A stretch of DNA of 64,000 nucleotides from Sialis fuliginosa (taxonomy: Eukaryota > Arthropoda > Insecta > Megaloptera > Sialidae). The stretch is taken from the NCBI GenBank assembly GCA_961205875.1, contig OY540810.1:23560001-23624000 (forward strand), given 5' to 3'. A program made the position numbers and the translations under genes. The notes beneath the pieces were generated by a model, which had not been told where the DNA came from, made no database searches, and saw nothing but the letters and a program-made list of their open reading frames with translations. Positions 11,031 through 22,601 of this stretch are shown in pieces (the stretch's first letter is position 1; each line of letters opens with the position of its first letter).

Positions 11031-11344
11031 AAAATGGTCAGGGCTTCACACGAGACGAGAGTAAGGTAAGTCTCGTTTTGTCTTGGTTTTTGGAACTGAA
11101 ACTCGTCTCGTGAAAATTCTTTTCTCGACCTCGATTGGTCTCATGTGAATTTTTTAATAACAAATATTTTTAAAATTTATTTTAATGTAATAAACAAGAA
11201 TTTTTGAAATAACGAATCTTATGATTAATGATAAAATTCTCTCTGTTTCGTCTCTTCAAAATTTCAGACGGTCGTGTCTCCTCTAGATCTCGTCTCCTCC
11301 GAATTTAAGACACTTTCATCTCGGTGTGCAGCTCTATAAATGGT
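11031..11344 (+). mobile_element. CTCGTCTCG-family hAT-like MITE, copy 2 with target duplication
   Basis: The element (11039-11336) starts CAGGGCTTCACACGAGACGA and ends ATCTCGGTGTGCAGCTCTA, an imperfect terminal inverted repeat. Flanks AAAATGGT (11031-11038) and TAAATGGT (11337-11344) match at 7 of 8 bases, the 8 bp duplication expected of hAT insertion. The interior repeats CTCGTCTC/CGAGACGAG words on either side of an AT-rich centre. No transposase. This is the best-defined member of the family. Confidence 0.7.
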
Positions 11345-13924
11345 TCTGAAAATATTTAAAAAAGTTCTTCATATATTTATCTCTATAGGCTGATCTAATA
11401 ATTTATTAATTCGAAATCATTGAATTCTCGCGAAATCGATTGCTTTAGACTAGTCTAGACAAATAGGCACCACATCCTCATCACTATCTACAGCACTATA
11501 TTCGTTTTGTCACTGATTTGACACTGGGTAAAAATGAAAATCCCACTAAAATCGATCCAGTAGTAATTTACTAATTTTCTTTACGTATTTATGGTCACTG
11601 CTCAGCCTCTGGATTGAATAGCGTGATGATATTTAGCTTAAGCAAAGTCCACCATCTAAGGCTATCTAACAATTTCGAGTTAAATCGAAAAAAAATAACA
11701 GACAAATAGACAAAATTCTAAAAACATTCAAATTTGATAATATTGTTTGTGTTAATCGATGAAAAAATATGTTTTTTTAGAAAAATTAATACGATTCCAA
11801 AATAATCTTGCAATCGTACTAAAGTTTTAATTTTAATAAAAGGTTAAACACATTTTCAATATTTTCATTCTCTGAGTTCTTTCTTATTCACTCCACTGTA
11901 TATATCTATAAAAGGAAGCTGTCTGTATCTGACAGTAGAAAAATTATGAGTTAGACATACATAATTCATATAAAAATTACTGCAACCAGTTGAAAAATAG
12001 TTAATTTATACTTTATACATACATAAAGTGTCCAACAGTAAATATTACAACTTACAAATTGATCTTATTGTATAAAAACGCAATGATGTAAGATTTTATG
12101 ACAGGTACCTATATTACCGGCATATTTATTTGTTTCAATTACTCCGCTAGAATATTTTAATGATCATTTTAATAAAGAATTTAATTAAGATAACAAATAT
12201 GATGTGATATAATGTAAATGTTAGAATATGTTTACATTTTTGCAGTTTAATTAGTTTTCGACTAGGTATCTTATAACCTCTGACCGCAAAACTATATTTC
12301 TATTTTTTATTTCAAAACTACATTTATTTGCTTGTACGTATGCCAGTAGCTATTAAATTCTAGCTATTAATTTTAAAAATGGTTAAAGGATTCTACCTAA
12401 TTAGATCTGGAGAATTTTTTCGCCATTTTCTCTAAAAATTGACCGATTTAAGTAAAATTGAAATTTTGCAGACAGTTTTGATAACCGAATCGATTTTCAA
12501 CCGCCCACCAAAATGAAATGCTATTGTGCTCAATGTTTAATTCAATAAGTCTAAGAATCATTACCATATATTTGAAATATATATTCTCCAAAAACTGTTA
12601 AAAGTATTAGTGACAGTTTCCCGCACTCCAACCGTAAAAATTAGTAATTAGTCAATAGAAAAATCTTAAAATATTTACTATCCAAATTATGTATTTTATC
12701 ATTTTTGTAATTTTGTGTAGGTATTACGTACATTATTTCTTTTGGTCGTTTTTATTTAATTTAATTTTTATTGATTAAACACTGATGTGATTTTACGATT
12801 TTTAAAATAGATATGTTTAATATAAAAATACAATACCTCCCACAATTTAAAATAATTCAATGGCTTATAATGTATAAGATTTCAGTAAGATTCCTGTTTT
12901 ATCGACATTTTAATTTAAGTTCTATATTTTATCTTCATGTCGGTATAAATATTAATTAAAATAAATTATTTAAAAGGTGAAACAATAAATTTTCATAGAA
13001 GAAAACTTGTATTTTTATATTTTTTTACCAATAAATTAACTAAAATAACAAGAGAAACGTCAGTTACGTATAGATTAATATTATAGTTGGTATTATAATG
13101 ATATATGTGCTATGTATATTTGATAAATTAATATATAATGATTTATTTATTCTGTATGAAAAGTTAAAATTATTCTGTCTTATCGTGTAAAAAATCGCAA
13201 AGCTAAAGTGTCGTTGACTTAGTCACAATAAATTTACGTGCCAGTGGCGGTACATGTTTTTATTTAAATGAACTAAATTAGATGAATGTAGGTACCTTTA
13301 TTTGAAATCAAATTTATTACTTTTATTTTAAACATATATTTCATATTACACATAAGCACTTATTAATTTGAATGACGTCTTCTTTTCATTGATAATTAAT
13401 ACTGAACATTAATAACAATTTATTAATTATTAAAATAAATAAAGTAAAAATACGCTAAAAATCATTTTATGTATAAAATGTGAAGATTTGAATTTTTTTG
13501 AATAATTAAAAAATAATCATCTGAGAGTAAAGAGTATAGAATGAATATATATTAATGAAGGGAGAGGGGAAGGATTTTGATACACCATACCGATCAATTT
13601 TTCAGAACAATAAATATAAAATTATTTATCCCTATATCAAAATCAATAAAAAGTATAATAAATACCAGGATTGTTTGAAAAAAATTCTTGATCACATAAT
13701 TTTTTTTAGAAAATCAACTAAAAAGCCGGAGTGCCTTTTATATTATTTGCACAACGACGCACGACGCTGCGACTTCTTATTGTCCGGTATTATTAAGAAT
13801 TTTCTCTGGAGCAAAAGCTAAACTATCTGCGGGGTATTAAATATAAATGACAGCTACTGGTATGGTTTACATGAATGACCATAACGTTGCATGTTAATTG
13901 AAAATCAGTGATCTAATTGCAGTA
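11345..13924. other. 2.6 kb AT-rich stretch, unrecognised
   Basis: I find no element ends or RNA genes. An 88-codon plus-strand frame (13555-13821) has a Lys/Asn/Tyr-rich product of the kind AT-rich DNA gives by chance; its last third is a little richer in G+C, but I recognise no motif. A CGATTTTCAACCGCCCACC word near 12493 looks TE-derived but has no match that I could place in this window. Confidence 0.4.
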
Positions 13925-14285
13925 CTGACAATTGTTCAGAAAAAACGGGCTACAAGATTACTTCTAGATATTTTCACCTAAATGTAATCCTAAAGAGCGA
14001 ATTTTCAGCCGTAATTCTTAGCTCTTTTTTGAAAAAAACTCATTTTCAAGGGGATGTTTATGTAAGAAGAGAAAAAGTTAACAAGTCAAATTATTTTTTA
14101 CAAATAGTTGTATTCACACACCAATGTTCAACTCTGAGACTTGCCCCGCCTTTTTTAGGAAAATTAAAATATATGTTAGGGTAATTACACACAAGAAATC
14201 ATTTTTTTTAGAATGGCCAAGCAACCATTTAATTTAATTCTGGACCACTTGATATGAATTGATCCTTATAGATTTTGTTCTAGAG
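13925..14285. repeat. Dispersed repeat (copy A), matched at 32.9-33.4 kb
   Basis: The left two thirds contains ATATTTTCACCTAAATGTAATCCT, GAGCTCTTTTTTGAAAAA-like sequence and CACACACCAATGTTCAA, which appear as reverse complements at 32890-33130. The right third (from about 14180), with AGCAACCATTTAATTTAATTCTG, appears in the same orientation at 33295-33385. The two copies therefore differ by an inversion. No coding sequence. Confidence 0.65.
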
Positions 14286-16512
14286 GAAATTCTTTATAAT
14301 ATCTGATAGAAATTATATTTATGTTCTTCCCTCTTCATAAAAAATATAGTTTTAATCAAAAATATGTAGAACAATGATTTGAATATTTCTTCCTAATCTA
14401 TCATATAGATTTCATGACTATTTCTCTCAAATAAAACCCGCTACTGATTGTAGAAATGTGACATAATAACATCAATATACATATAAATGTATTCAATAAA
14501 TATGAAACCGAACTAAACGGCGTTGACCCAAGTTTCTTCTTTCGGATTATTCTTGTTTACAATTACCTACAACTGGTACTTGGAATAAAGAATGGTTGCT
14601 TTGATTTTATAGTCCGCCAGTTTGCGCAATAATATTTATATATATGTATATTAGATACATCCAAATAAGCGCAGCTGCCTGTTTTAGGGAAATTTATGAC
14701 AGCCCAACGGCGGTTGCCTACTTAACAGTGCATAGTCTCTCTTTGAACTTACACGTTCATATGTCATAATTTACTCGATAAGTCTTCAGGTATTTGTACC
14801 TAATCGATGGATTTTGTGTGTGTGATATGAATTGGAAATGTTTATTTTTTAATCCACAGGGACGGGTTATACATTGTTGTCGTATTTAATCTTAAAAAGA
14901 TATTTGATATATCGGTGATGATTTATAGGTATAAATGGATGGTTTCAGATGTCTTCTATAATGTTTTGCAGTTTTTGTAATGAAGAAAACTAATCATTTT
15001 GATTTAATGTCAGCTTATTGTTGACTATAATCGAATGTTATAGCATGTGTTTTTATAGTAGATATAATACTGTTAAGTTTTGGTAGGTATTTGATTATGT
15101 ATATCGAATTTCTCTCGAAAAGTAGCACTTGTACGAAAATGTTTAAAGTAAATAAATTTGATTTTAATGTACACAATCACCTAGTAAACTAGTCACATAA
15201 ACTCTCTAAATTAGGTAATTTATGCAATATTTAAAACCTCCGTGGTTAGGTTATTCAGTGCTCTCAACTTTAAATTGTTATACAGTTTTACACAGAACTA
15301 AACGGATTAATATAATCTTCAGTTTGGTTTGGAGGTTACTTATTTGATCGTCATTAATTATTCGATAGTTTGTAACGATCCACAGGCTTCTTGTACTATC
15401 GGCTAGTAAATTATGACCTGGTGTATTGTTATCAGTTGTTAAGAAGGCCTCGACGAAGAATGAAGTATTTGCATTAGTAGCAAAAAATCTCGAAATTTTG
15501 AAAAAACTGTTTCAATTATGGGATTCTTTTAAGCTGTAATGTTTTTCAAGAGTTTAGTTTGATTTTTACCTAAAAATTAAAACTTGCCATTTTGAAGCCA
15601 ATCAAATATTAAAATATTAACTGAATACTTAACTCATAACTGTCTTTAAAATATAACAGGCAGTAAACAAGATAGCTGAACAGTGTGGACAGTGCACGGA
15701 TATAAAATTATTTCGGATACGGTTTAGGATATATATTTGAATTCAAATACGAATTTTTATTACTTATTGTTAGTACAACTTGTGTTATTATTCAAAATCA
15801 GACCATACTGCTACGATAAAAATAGAATGAAAATAACTAACAATAAGACAGCTGTACACGTACATACAATTAAAAATAATAATATTGGAAAAGAATTGTG
15901 TGTACATATACGAATACCATACTGTAAGTGCTGAACCATTAAGATATCGCGCAATTTATGGAATAGCTTTATTAGAAATGTTTTTCTAATAGTAAATAAG
16001 CAGCAAAAAATCCTCCTCAATACCACACACATATGGAAATTGCGCTCTTAAGATAAAGGTCAGACACCGTAATTAAATAAAATATATCTCGGTAATAAAA
16101 TCTATGTGGTATGGTTGATGCTATAGACAGGGCCGTTTTTACAATTTCAAATATTTAGAACCCTTCTAATTGCTAGAAAAATTTTTGTATTGAAATTGAT
16201 TATCATCGTTTTTTGACGTAGAATTTTTTTTTCTTCGGCGGTATTAGGGGGTAACCTCGGGAGCACGAATGCAACGAAAAATATATCGACTTTTGAATGC
16301 TTATATTTCCGGAATTAAGAGCAATAAATAATATAGCTTATATTTCTCCATCTCTCTATCCCCAACCTTTAATAGAGTAGCATAAAAAAGTTAATCTATT
16401 TTCATTGGGTATTGTACAATATAGACGACTGTTTTTTTTCTATAAAAGTGGCAGTATACGTTATTAGTTGCGGCATATTTGTCGAATGAAAAGTTTAAAG
16501 TTATAGCTAATG
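14286..16512. other. AT-rich stretch without recognised genes
   Basis: Two overlapping short frames on opposite strands (15737-15934 plus and 15811-16032 minus) are not recognisable. CAGGGCCG near 16128 resembles a hAT terminus with no partner. A slightly GC-richer patch at 14670-14760 (CAACGGCGGTTGCC) has no frame or splice signals that I trust. Confidence 0.4.
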
Positions 16513-16750
16513 CAGTGATTCCCAAAGTGTCCGCTGCGGCGCCCTGGGGAGCCACGGCGTTTTAACAGGAGCAAGGCAGTTCATTAATTTAATGTTAATG
16601 AATAAATAATAAATAAATGAATTTGTTCAATAATGCAGTTGTTTCACTTGTTCATTACAAGTTAGTTATGCTTCGACTTAGAGAAGGGTGCCATGGGAAA
16701 ACCTTAGTTCAAAAAGGGTATCACGAGTCGAAAAAGTTTGGAAACTACTG
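16513..16750. mobile_element. hAT-like MITE family 2, 238 bp
   Basis: Left end CAGTGATTCCCAAAGTGTCC is followed by GCGGCGCCCTGGGG; right end GAAAAAGTTTGGAAACTACTG is its approximate inverted repeat. CAGTGATTCCCAAAG with a GGCGCCC tract is a common hAT end type in insects. Flanks do not show an obvious 8 bp duplication, so it is old or one end is eroded. Noncoding. Confidence 0.65.
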
Positions 16751-17073
16751 GTATTATTTTATTAAAATAAAATATGAAATGTATGATGTATGAGTAGATA
16801 TATTTGTGAAATATTTATTGGTTTTTAATAACCTATTTGTGTTTTTCCTTGTTGTTGTATTTCAATTTTAAAAAGTGAATAATTATGTTTAAATTATTTT
16901 TATTAACTCATTATTTACCACTTATATAATTTTGCACACAATTAAAAACTCGTAATAGGCTATTTTTAGTTACCTGGATTTTTAAGAAAGTATTAATGTA
17001 TGTTTATTTGAACAATAAATCATACATATGCAATTTTTATTATTTTTTTTAAATTTTATAATTTGTATATGAT
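16751..17073. other. AT-rich non-coding stretch
   Basis: Nothing supportable seen. Confidence 0.5.
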
Positions 17074-17460
17074 AGGTAGGTACTATCGCCTTCAGAAGTC
17101 GTCTGCCACCGTAAAGGCCAGAATCGCTTACAAGAGATTCAAAAATAGAAAGACAAACTTCATCGGTTATTTTGTTTCTAGTCTACAGCTTAAATAGTTA
17201 TATCATTTTAAATAAAAACAGAAATATACGCCCATTTCATTAATTAATTTTATATCAAGTTTAACCCATTTATAATATTTTCAATAGGTATATTATATAA
17301 AAATTTAATCGCGCAGATATATGTATATGAGTACTATAAATGAAGAGTTTGGTACATGGAGAAATGATTTAAATATTATAATAATCAAATGGGAGGAGCC
17401 TACTAAGTTTGTGATAAGCGAGTATGAATGAAAACTGGAAGACCACTTCTGAATGCGACT
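17074..17460. mobile_element. TIR-bearing dispersed element, copy 2
   Basis: Second copy of the element at 9829-10264, in the same orientation and about 50 bp shorter because of internal deletions. Left end GCCTTCAGAAGTCGTCTGCC pairs with right end GGAAGACCACTTCTGAATGC as an imperfect inverted repeat. Shared inner words include GAGAAATGATTTAAATATTA and AAATGGGAGGAGCC. Confidence 0.6.
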
Positions 17461-18107
17461 GTACATTGAATGAACCATGTAAATTTTTTTATGTGTGTGA
17501 AGAACGGTTAATAATTTATAATATTTCGTAGTAACTTTTAGTCATTAACTGATGGAAAATACTTGATAGAGTTTTTGAATGAACAACTAGTAAATGTTTT
17601 GCTAGAAATTGTTTAAATGATTAAATATATTTTGAACTTACCTTTTCAGCATCAAATTTGAAAAGTAATTTTTTATTTTTAGATAATATTAAATAGTAAA
17701 AACAAATGATACATCAAGGATATGGAAACTGACTATTTTCTGTAGCCAGAGTGATCTTGTAAAATAGTTTGATAATACCTGAAGTTGAGTAATTAAATTT
17801 TACAACAAAACATAAAAATTTAGATGTTTTTTAGTTGAATAAGAAATATATCTAAATAATAATAATAATGAATTTGGAGTTGTACAAAAATATATAAAAA
17901 AGACTTTAAAATGACTCCATAATTGCATTTAAAATTTTCTTAATACTTTATAGTAGTTTTCAGAAAAGTTGTTCAATTTTTTTCCAAAAGAGGTTAAAAA
18001 GTTCGCTATATCTGTGTTAGATTATTATTTATATCACTCATTGATTCGTCAACATATTTGTATTAAAACAATTTACTGTTTTTGAATAATGCTAACTAAT
18101 GTGGGGG
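17461..18107. other. AT-rich non-coding stretch
   Basis: No element ends or frames worth listing. Confidence 0.5.
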
Positions 18108-18159
18108 CCCAATTAATAGAACTTCACTCTGGGCTCGGTAGCCGCTAAGAGCGGACCTG
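18108..18159. mobile_element. Possible hAT-like right end
   Basis: The GC-rich run ending CGGTAGCCGCTAAGAGCGG then ACCTG has the look of a hAT terminus, but no left partner is visible. Low confidence. Confidence 0.25.
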
Positions 18160-18202
18160 TCGATGGCCGAAAATCCAAATTGAACTCGTTTACTTCATTT
18201 AG

Positions 18203-18257
18203 ATCCACGCAAGCACAACAAAGATGGGCGTAGTCATTCGCAACTCTTGTCTAACCT
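18203..18257 (+). CDS. Candidate 55 nt internal exon, gene unknown
   Basis: A pyrimidine-rich acceptor (CGTTTACTTCATTTAG, ending 18202) and a strong donor (GTAAGTG from 18258) bracket 55 nt that are richer in G+C than the surroundings. Two of three frames are open; one reads PRKHNKDGRSHSQLLSN, another contains MGVVIRNSCL. I recognise neither. If real, it would be an internal exon of a plus-strand gene otherwise not visible here. Splice-like pairs of this quality also arise by chance in 64 kb, so this is a candidate only. Confidence 0.2.
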
Positions 18258-18286
18258 GTAAGTGTAGGTAGTTATAGACGAAATCT

Positions 18287-18532
18287 TTATCGCACATGTT
18301 CAAATATGTAAATGATCAATATATAACCAGCATACTTAGCATTGAGTAATTTCAAATTGTGGCCCGCGGGGTTGTCTAATTGACAACTGGTTGGTACTTT
18401 CTTGCTGTGAAGATATTGGCTTTTATTACTTTGCATGTCCAACGGATTCTTCTCGACTCTTAAAAATCTTTCAACAGTCAATGGTCTCTCTGTCGATAGT
18501 TTAGTGGTGGGAGTGATTTTCCTGGCGTTCAA
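18287..18532 (-). pseudogene. Coding-like open frame, 81 codons, unrecognised
   Basis: The minus-strand frame has a more balanced amino-acid composition than other frames in the window; its first 65 residues mix charged, polar and hydrophobic residues (for example ERPLTVERFLRVEKNPLD). The final 15 residues turn hydrophobic. I recognise no family or motif. It could be a decayed exon, a piece of a processed pseudogene or chance. The preceding bases include a possible acceptor, but no good donor lies within the frame. Confidence 0.2.
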
Positions 18533-19789
18533 GAAAATATATATGATAATACTTTGTTTTTAAAGTGTTATAGAAAATATTCTTCGTTTTATTCTTTAAT
18601 TTGGTCGGCCTCAGCCATTTCCGACAACTCAGTAGTATTTGATAAAAATATTAATAGGTTTATATTTATTTCGATTCAACCATTATTTCCATGACATAAT
18701 TAAATGAAGGGAGGGGTAGTAGAAATATTTAATTTATTATCGGTGCAGTACAAATGAAAAAAATATTGTTCCAAAAAGATAAATATAAAAATATACTCAA
18801 GAAACAAAATAAATAAGAAGAAGCGAATGTCATGAAAACATGTTTTTGTTTTTTTCCACAAAAATGAATCTTATTTTGCAGTATACGTAATGCATCAATA
18901 ATGGTTTTGTTCTTATTAAGTTCCAGTAATTCTATACTTAATTTCTCAAAAAGAAATGTTTATAAATACAAAAATTAACGTTGCCCACTTTTATAAAAGG
19001 AATAAAGAACATTTCATTAGTCCTCTAAAAAACAGGAAGGATATTTCAGATTCTTTTTGAAATGAACTTGTAAACAAAAAAACTTTAGCGGATTGTTTAA
19101 GAACAACAATGTTGTAATGGTGTTATTAAATAGGTAAATTTTAATTTTAATTTGGAATTTTATTTTAACCCAGACAAATAAGTTATTACTTTGATTTTGG
19201 TATAGATATTCAGAATAGTCCCTAGTTTAACAGCATACTAAAAGTCCCCAACTTGCAAGTAGAGCTTTCGTTGTTATACTACGTATTAAAGTCTCGCATG
19301 AAGTTTGAAAATATAACATTAAATTTTATTCATACATAAAAATATTAAGGATTTCAGTACTTATAAAACAAACCTTAAAAAAATGTTCATAGAAACGTTA
19401 ATTTAGTCGAAAAAACAGTTATGAATCCAGTAGTTTTTCGAGTTTAGTGGAAAGAAATTATATATTTTTTATGTTGATTCGATTTGTTTTATATGCCTGC
19501 CACTGGGTTTTTAGTTAACTATAACTCAAAAATTATACTTCTTTATAGACAAAAAGCAAATTTTTGAAAGAACCATGGTGAAAAAGGGTAGCAATAATCA
19601 TTTACGTGTTTTCTATAGTTTTTCATTTTCCTAACTCGTTAGAGCCGGTTAGAGTTTAAATTTTTTCCATAGACAAAGATCATGTGCATCTGATTCGAAA
19701 ATCGAGTTTTTTCAAAAAAGAGATAAAGCGTATTTTGGATCTATGCTTGTCTTTATTTAAACATGAGTATTGTTTGGGATAGATTTTTT
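18533..19789. other. AT-rich stretch without recognised features
   Basis: No gene could be supported. Segment 19490-19740 has a mildly richer composition and a GAACCATGGTGAAAAA word also found at 35499-35514 inside the TTAA element, so some of it may be TE-derived. Confidence 0.4.
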
Positions 19790-20165
19790 TACTTTCTTAT
19801 ACGTATTACATAAATTGAATAGTGTACGTGTTTGCCATATGTATTATGGGACTTTCTTATACAACAGTGTGGGTGATTCTAATTAATAATGTAAAAAAAT
19901 CTTTCTAGTTAAATCATAAATCAAATTAAGTGATCGTTTTAAAATGTAGGTGGTTGTCTTCTCAGACAAAAATTAATCCTTACAAGGGCAACACTCCAAC
20001 TTGTTCTTTCAGATTTTCTTCATATTGAAATATGTTGTAGAGGAGGGTCCCCTGATAACACCTATACCCGGTTTTGGGCGTAGACGGGTAATAGTTTAGA
20101 AGATATGACCCAAAATATTTTTTAATGCTCCATATATACCTAATTGTTTAAACTATAGCCATAAG

Positions 20166-20238
20166 CGTCTGTTGGCCTAGCGGTAATGATAACAGATCGT
20201 TAACCGATAGGTCCGTGGTTCGATTCCCAGTGTGTGCT
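20166..20238 (+). ncRNA. tRNA-like module with pol III A and B boxes (left arm)
   Basis: TGGCCTAGCGG at 20173-20183 matches the tRNA A box and GGTTCGATTCC at 20217-20227 matches the B box exactly, at the spacing of a standard 73 nt tRNA. A short anticodon-arm-like stem (ATCG/CGAT) lies between them. The acceptor stem does not pair and the T stem is poor, so this is not a functional tRNA gene. It is a tRNA-derived pol III promoter like those of SINEs. The same module is inverted in the right arm. Confidence 0.65.
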
Positions 20239-20700
20239 TCTTCAATTTTTATTTTTATTTTTAATTGCAAACAGTGACTTTTTTAAAATATATTGTTCTT
20301 TTGTAAAATCTTTTATGAATTTATTTGTTTTCAATGTTTATTTTATCAAAATGTACAAAATTTTGTTGGTAAACAATTCAATATTGGGATTATAAATAAA
20401 AAAATATCATCTATGCTCAAGTAACTAAAAATAAATAATAAATTCTGCCCTTAAATACGTTACTTGAACAATGGTGTACACTTTTTCGGAGAAATTATCC
20501 TAATTCTACTTGCGACAAAATCTCTGACGCCGTCGTTGGCACAATAGAGTCATAACCAGAATAAACAATAAATTTTTAATCGAAATACCGTTAGCTCTAA
20601 AGGGTTTATTCAGCCCCTTTGTGTCAACTATCATCTAGACCACCCGCAATTAAAGCCAACCAGACCATTATTATGACAAATATGTTTTTTTTTCATATGA

Positions 20701-20915
20701 ATCAAAATAATTATTAATATAAATGTAGTAACTGGATCTTGGATTCTGGGTGTATGCCGCGTCGATTTGACCGTGTTATCGGCCAACGTTTCGTCACACA
20801 TTGCAGTGAACATCTTCAGGGCTCTTCTAAAAGAAGACGCAGCTTACACCCAAAACCCAAGATCTATATCAAGATCACCGCTGTAGCATCAAGACTCGTA
20901 TAAATGTAGTAACTG
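20701..20915 (-). mobile_element. Small retroposon-like element, copy 1, with 17 bp target duplication
   Basis: A 164 bp insert (20735-20898) is bracketed by an exact 17 bp direct repeat TATAAATGTAGTAACTG at 20718-20734 and 20899-20915. The insert has inverted arms (GGGTGTATGCCGCGTC near 20749, and GACGCAGCTTACACCC on the other side) around a core that on the minus strand reads CTGAAGATG...GACGAAACG (20787-20819). Long duplications suggest target-primed insertion as in LINEs and Penelope-like elements rather than cut-and-paste. Related copies lie at 23887-24052, 56016-56193 and 58990-59107, with a more distant relative at 26381-26578. It encodes no protein. Confidence 0.7.
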
Positions 20916-21152
20916 TGTTAATTTTCAATCTTTTATAAAATGTTCCTAGTAAGTATACAACCGTTCATAAATAAACGTTTACAATTTTTACAATATTGAA
21001 TTGTTTACCAACAAAATTTTGTACATTTGTACATTTTGATTAAAGAAACATTGAAAACAAATAAATTCATAAAATATTTTACAAAAGAACAATATATTTT
21101 TAAAAAGTCACTGTTTGTAATTAAAAATAAAAATAAAAATTGAAGAGCACAC

Positions 21153-21225
21153 AACACACACTGGGAATCGAACCACGGACCTATCGGTTAACGATCTGTT
21201 ATCATTACCGCTAGGCCAACAGACG
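21153..21225 (-). ncRNA. tRNA-like module with pol III A and B boxes (right arm)
   Basis: Reverse complement of the left-arm module: B box at 21164-21174 and A box at 21208-21218 read on the minus strand. The two modules are nearly identical, and transcription from each would run toward the spacer of the foldback. Confidence 0.65.
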
Positions 21226-21566
21226 CTTATGGCTATAGTTTAAACAATTAGGTATATATGCAGCATTAAAAAATATTTTGGGTCATATCTTCTAAACTAT
21301 TACCCGTCTACGCCCAAAACCGGGTATAGGTGTTATCAGGGGACCCCCCTCTACAACATATTTCAATATGAAGAAAATCAGAAAGAACAAGTTGGAGTGT
21401 TGCCCTTGTTAGCATAAAATTTCATCCTTCTATCATCAGTCGTTAAAAATTATTTAACACATGTAGAGAATCTTATTTTCTAAAATTGATGTCCCATTCA
21501 TTTCATTATACATTCTTTCATTTTTATTTTATTAATTTGTCAGTATTACGTATAAGAAAGTCCCAT

Positions 21567-22601
21567 GGCAGATATGTTTTGTATATTTTGCATATTTCAA
21601 GACTATTTAATCATTTTTATTTAAATTTTGGTTAATTGGTAGAGTTTGACATGGGAATAAAATCAAATTCAGTATTTTTGGTTAGTAGAATTAGACTGAA
21701 ATATTATCACAATTATATGTATTTGTACAGGGTTAAATCATGCTCTAGCAATTTATTTTCAAATATTCCTAACAATATGTAGATAAATATATCTGTTTAA
21801 TTAATTGACACTTATCTATTGTATATCCAATTCTTTATATGTATATTTATTTAATATTTGTTTGTTCATTAAATGATTAAAATATTTGACTCGATTTTAA
21901 AATTAATGAAGACCTGTATGCAAACATACAAACGTAGTTAAATTAATTTTATTGATATGTAAATACAAATTAATTGAAAAATATATAAGTGATTGTTTCA
22001 AGGTCGCCATGTGTCTGAAAAACTTAATAAGGCTTTTAATTACTATATTGCTTGTTATACATATTTGTTAAAATGCAAAACAGGGCATTTGAAATAATTA
22101 AAAATTAAAATTTTCAATGATTCAATTGTTTTTATGTACATTATAACTATTTTACATAAGTAATACTTTCTTTCATTATTATGACTTAAAGAATATTTTA
22201 ATATACCTACAAAATTATTTTTTATAATAGGTTATTTTTCCTATTTAAACAGTTGGTATTATTAAAAATGCATTTAATTGGAAACATTCGTAGTTTTATT
22301 TTATAAAATACTTTTTAACTTTAAACTTAGAAAAAAAATACAAAGTATACATCGTAGATAAACAATGAATCCTCAATTGACACATATTTTCTCTATATAC
22401 TCCCATTATTTTTTATCAGTTAGTTTCGATGTTACAAAAGTAAAAATCGGGTTTTCTACCACTTTTCTTTAATAGTGCGAATGTAAATATTTTTGAAATC
22501 AACTCAACAAGATGCGAATTATGATACCTTCGAAAATATAGAATTTTTGTGTGTGACGTAGTTTTATTAAATCTCGGCAAATAATAAAATCAGATCTTGA
22601 T
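21567..22601. other. AT-rich non-coding stretch
   Basis: No supportable feature. Long A/T runs, no open frame of note. Confidence 0.5.

Larger units (their letters stand above)
19790..21566. repeat. Large foldback structure with ~410 bp inverted arms
   Basis: The left arm (19982-20386) and right arm (20991-21409) are reverse complements over their whole length, with high identity by eye and a few small indels. About 600 bp separates them. A second, outer inverted match, GGGACTTTCTTATAC near 19848-19862 and its complement near 21553-21566, flanks the arms; ACTTTCTTATACGTATTAC near 19790 also fits. Each arm contains a tRNA-like module. The spacer carries a later retroposon-like insertion (20735-20898). 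No transposase frame is present. It may be a foldback transposon or two inverted copies of one repeat. Confidence 0.8.

Noticed and set aside
20166..20238. A functional tRNA gene
   Set aside because: A and B boxes and length fit, but the acceptor stem has almost no pairs and the T stem is broken; a near-identical inverted copy lies in the same repeat. Called a tRNA-like module instead.
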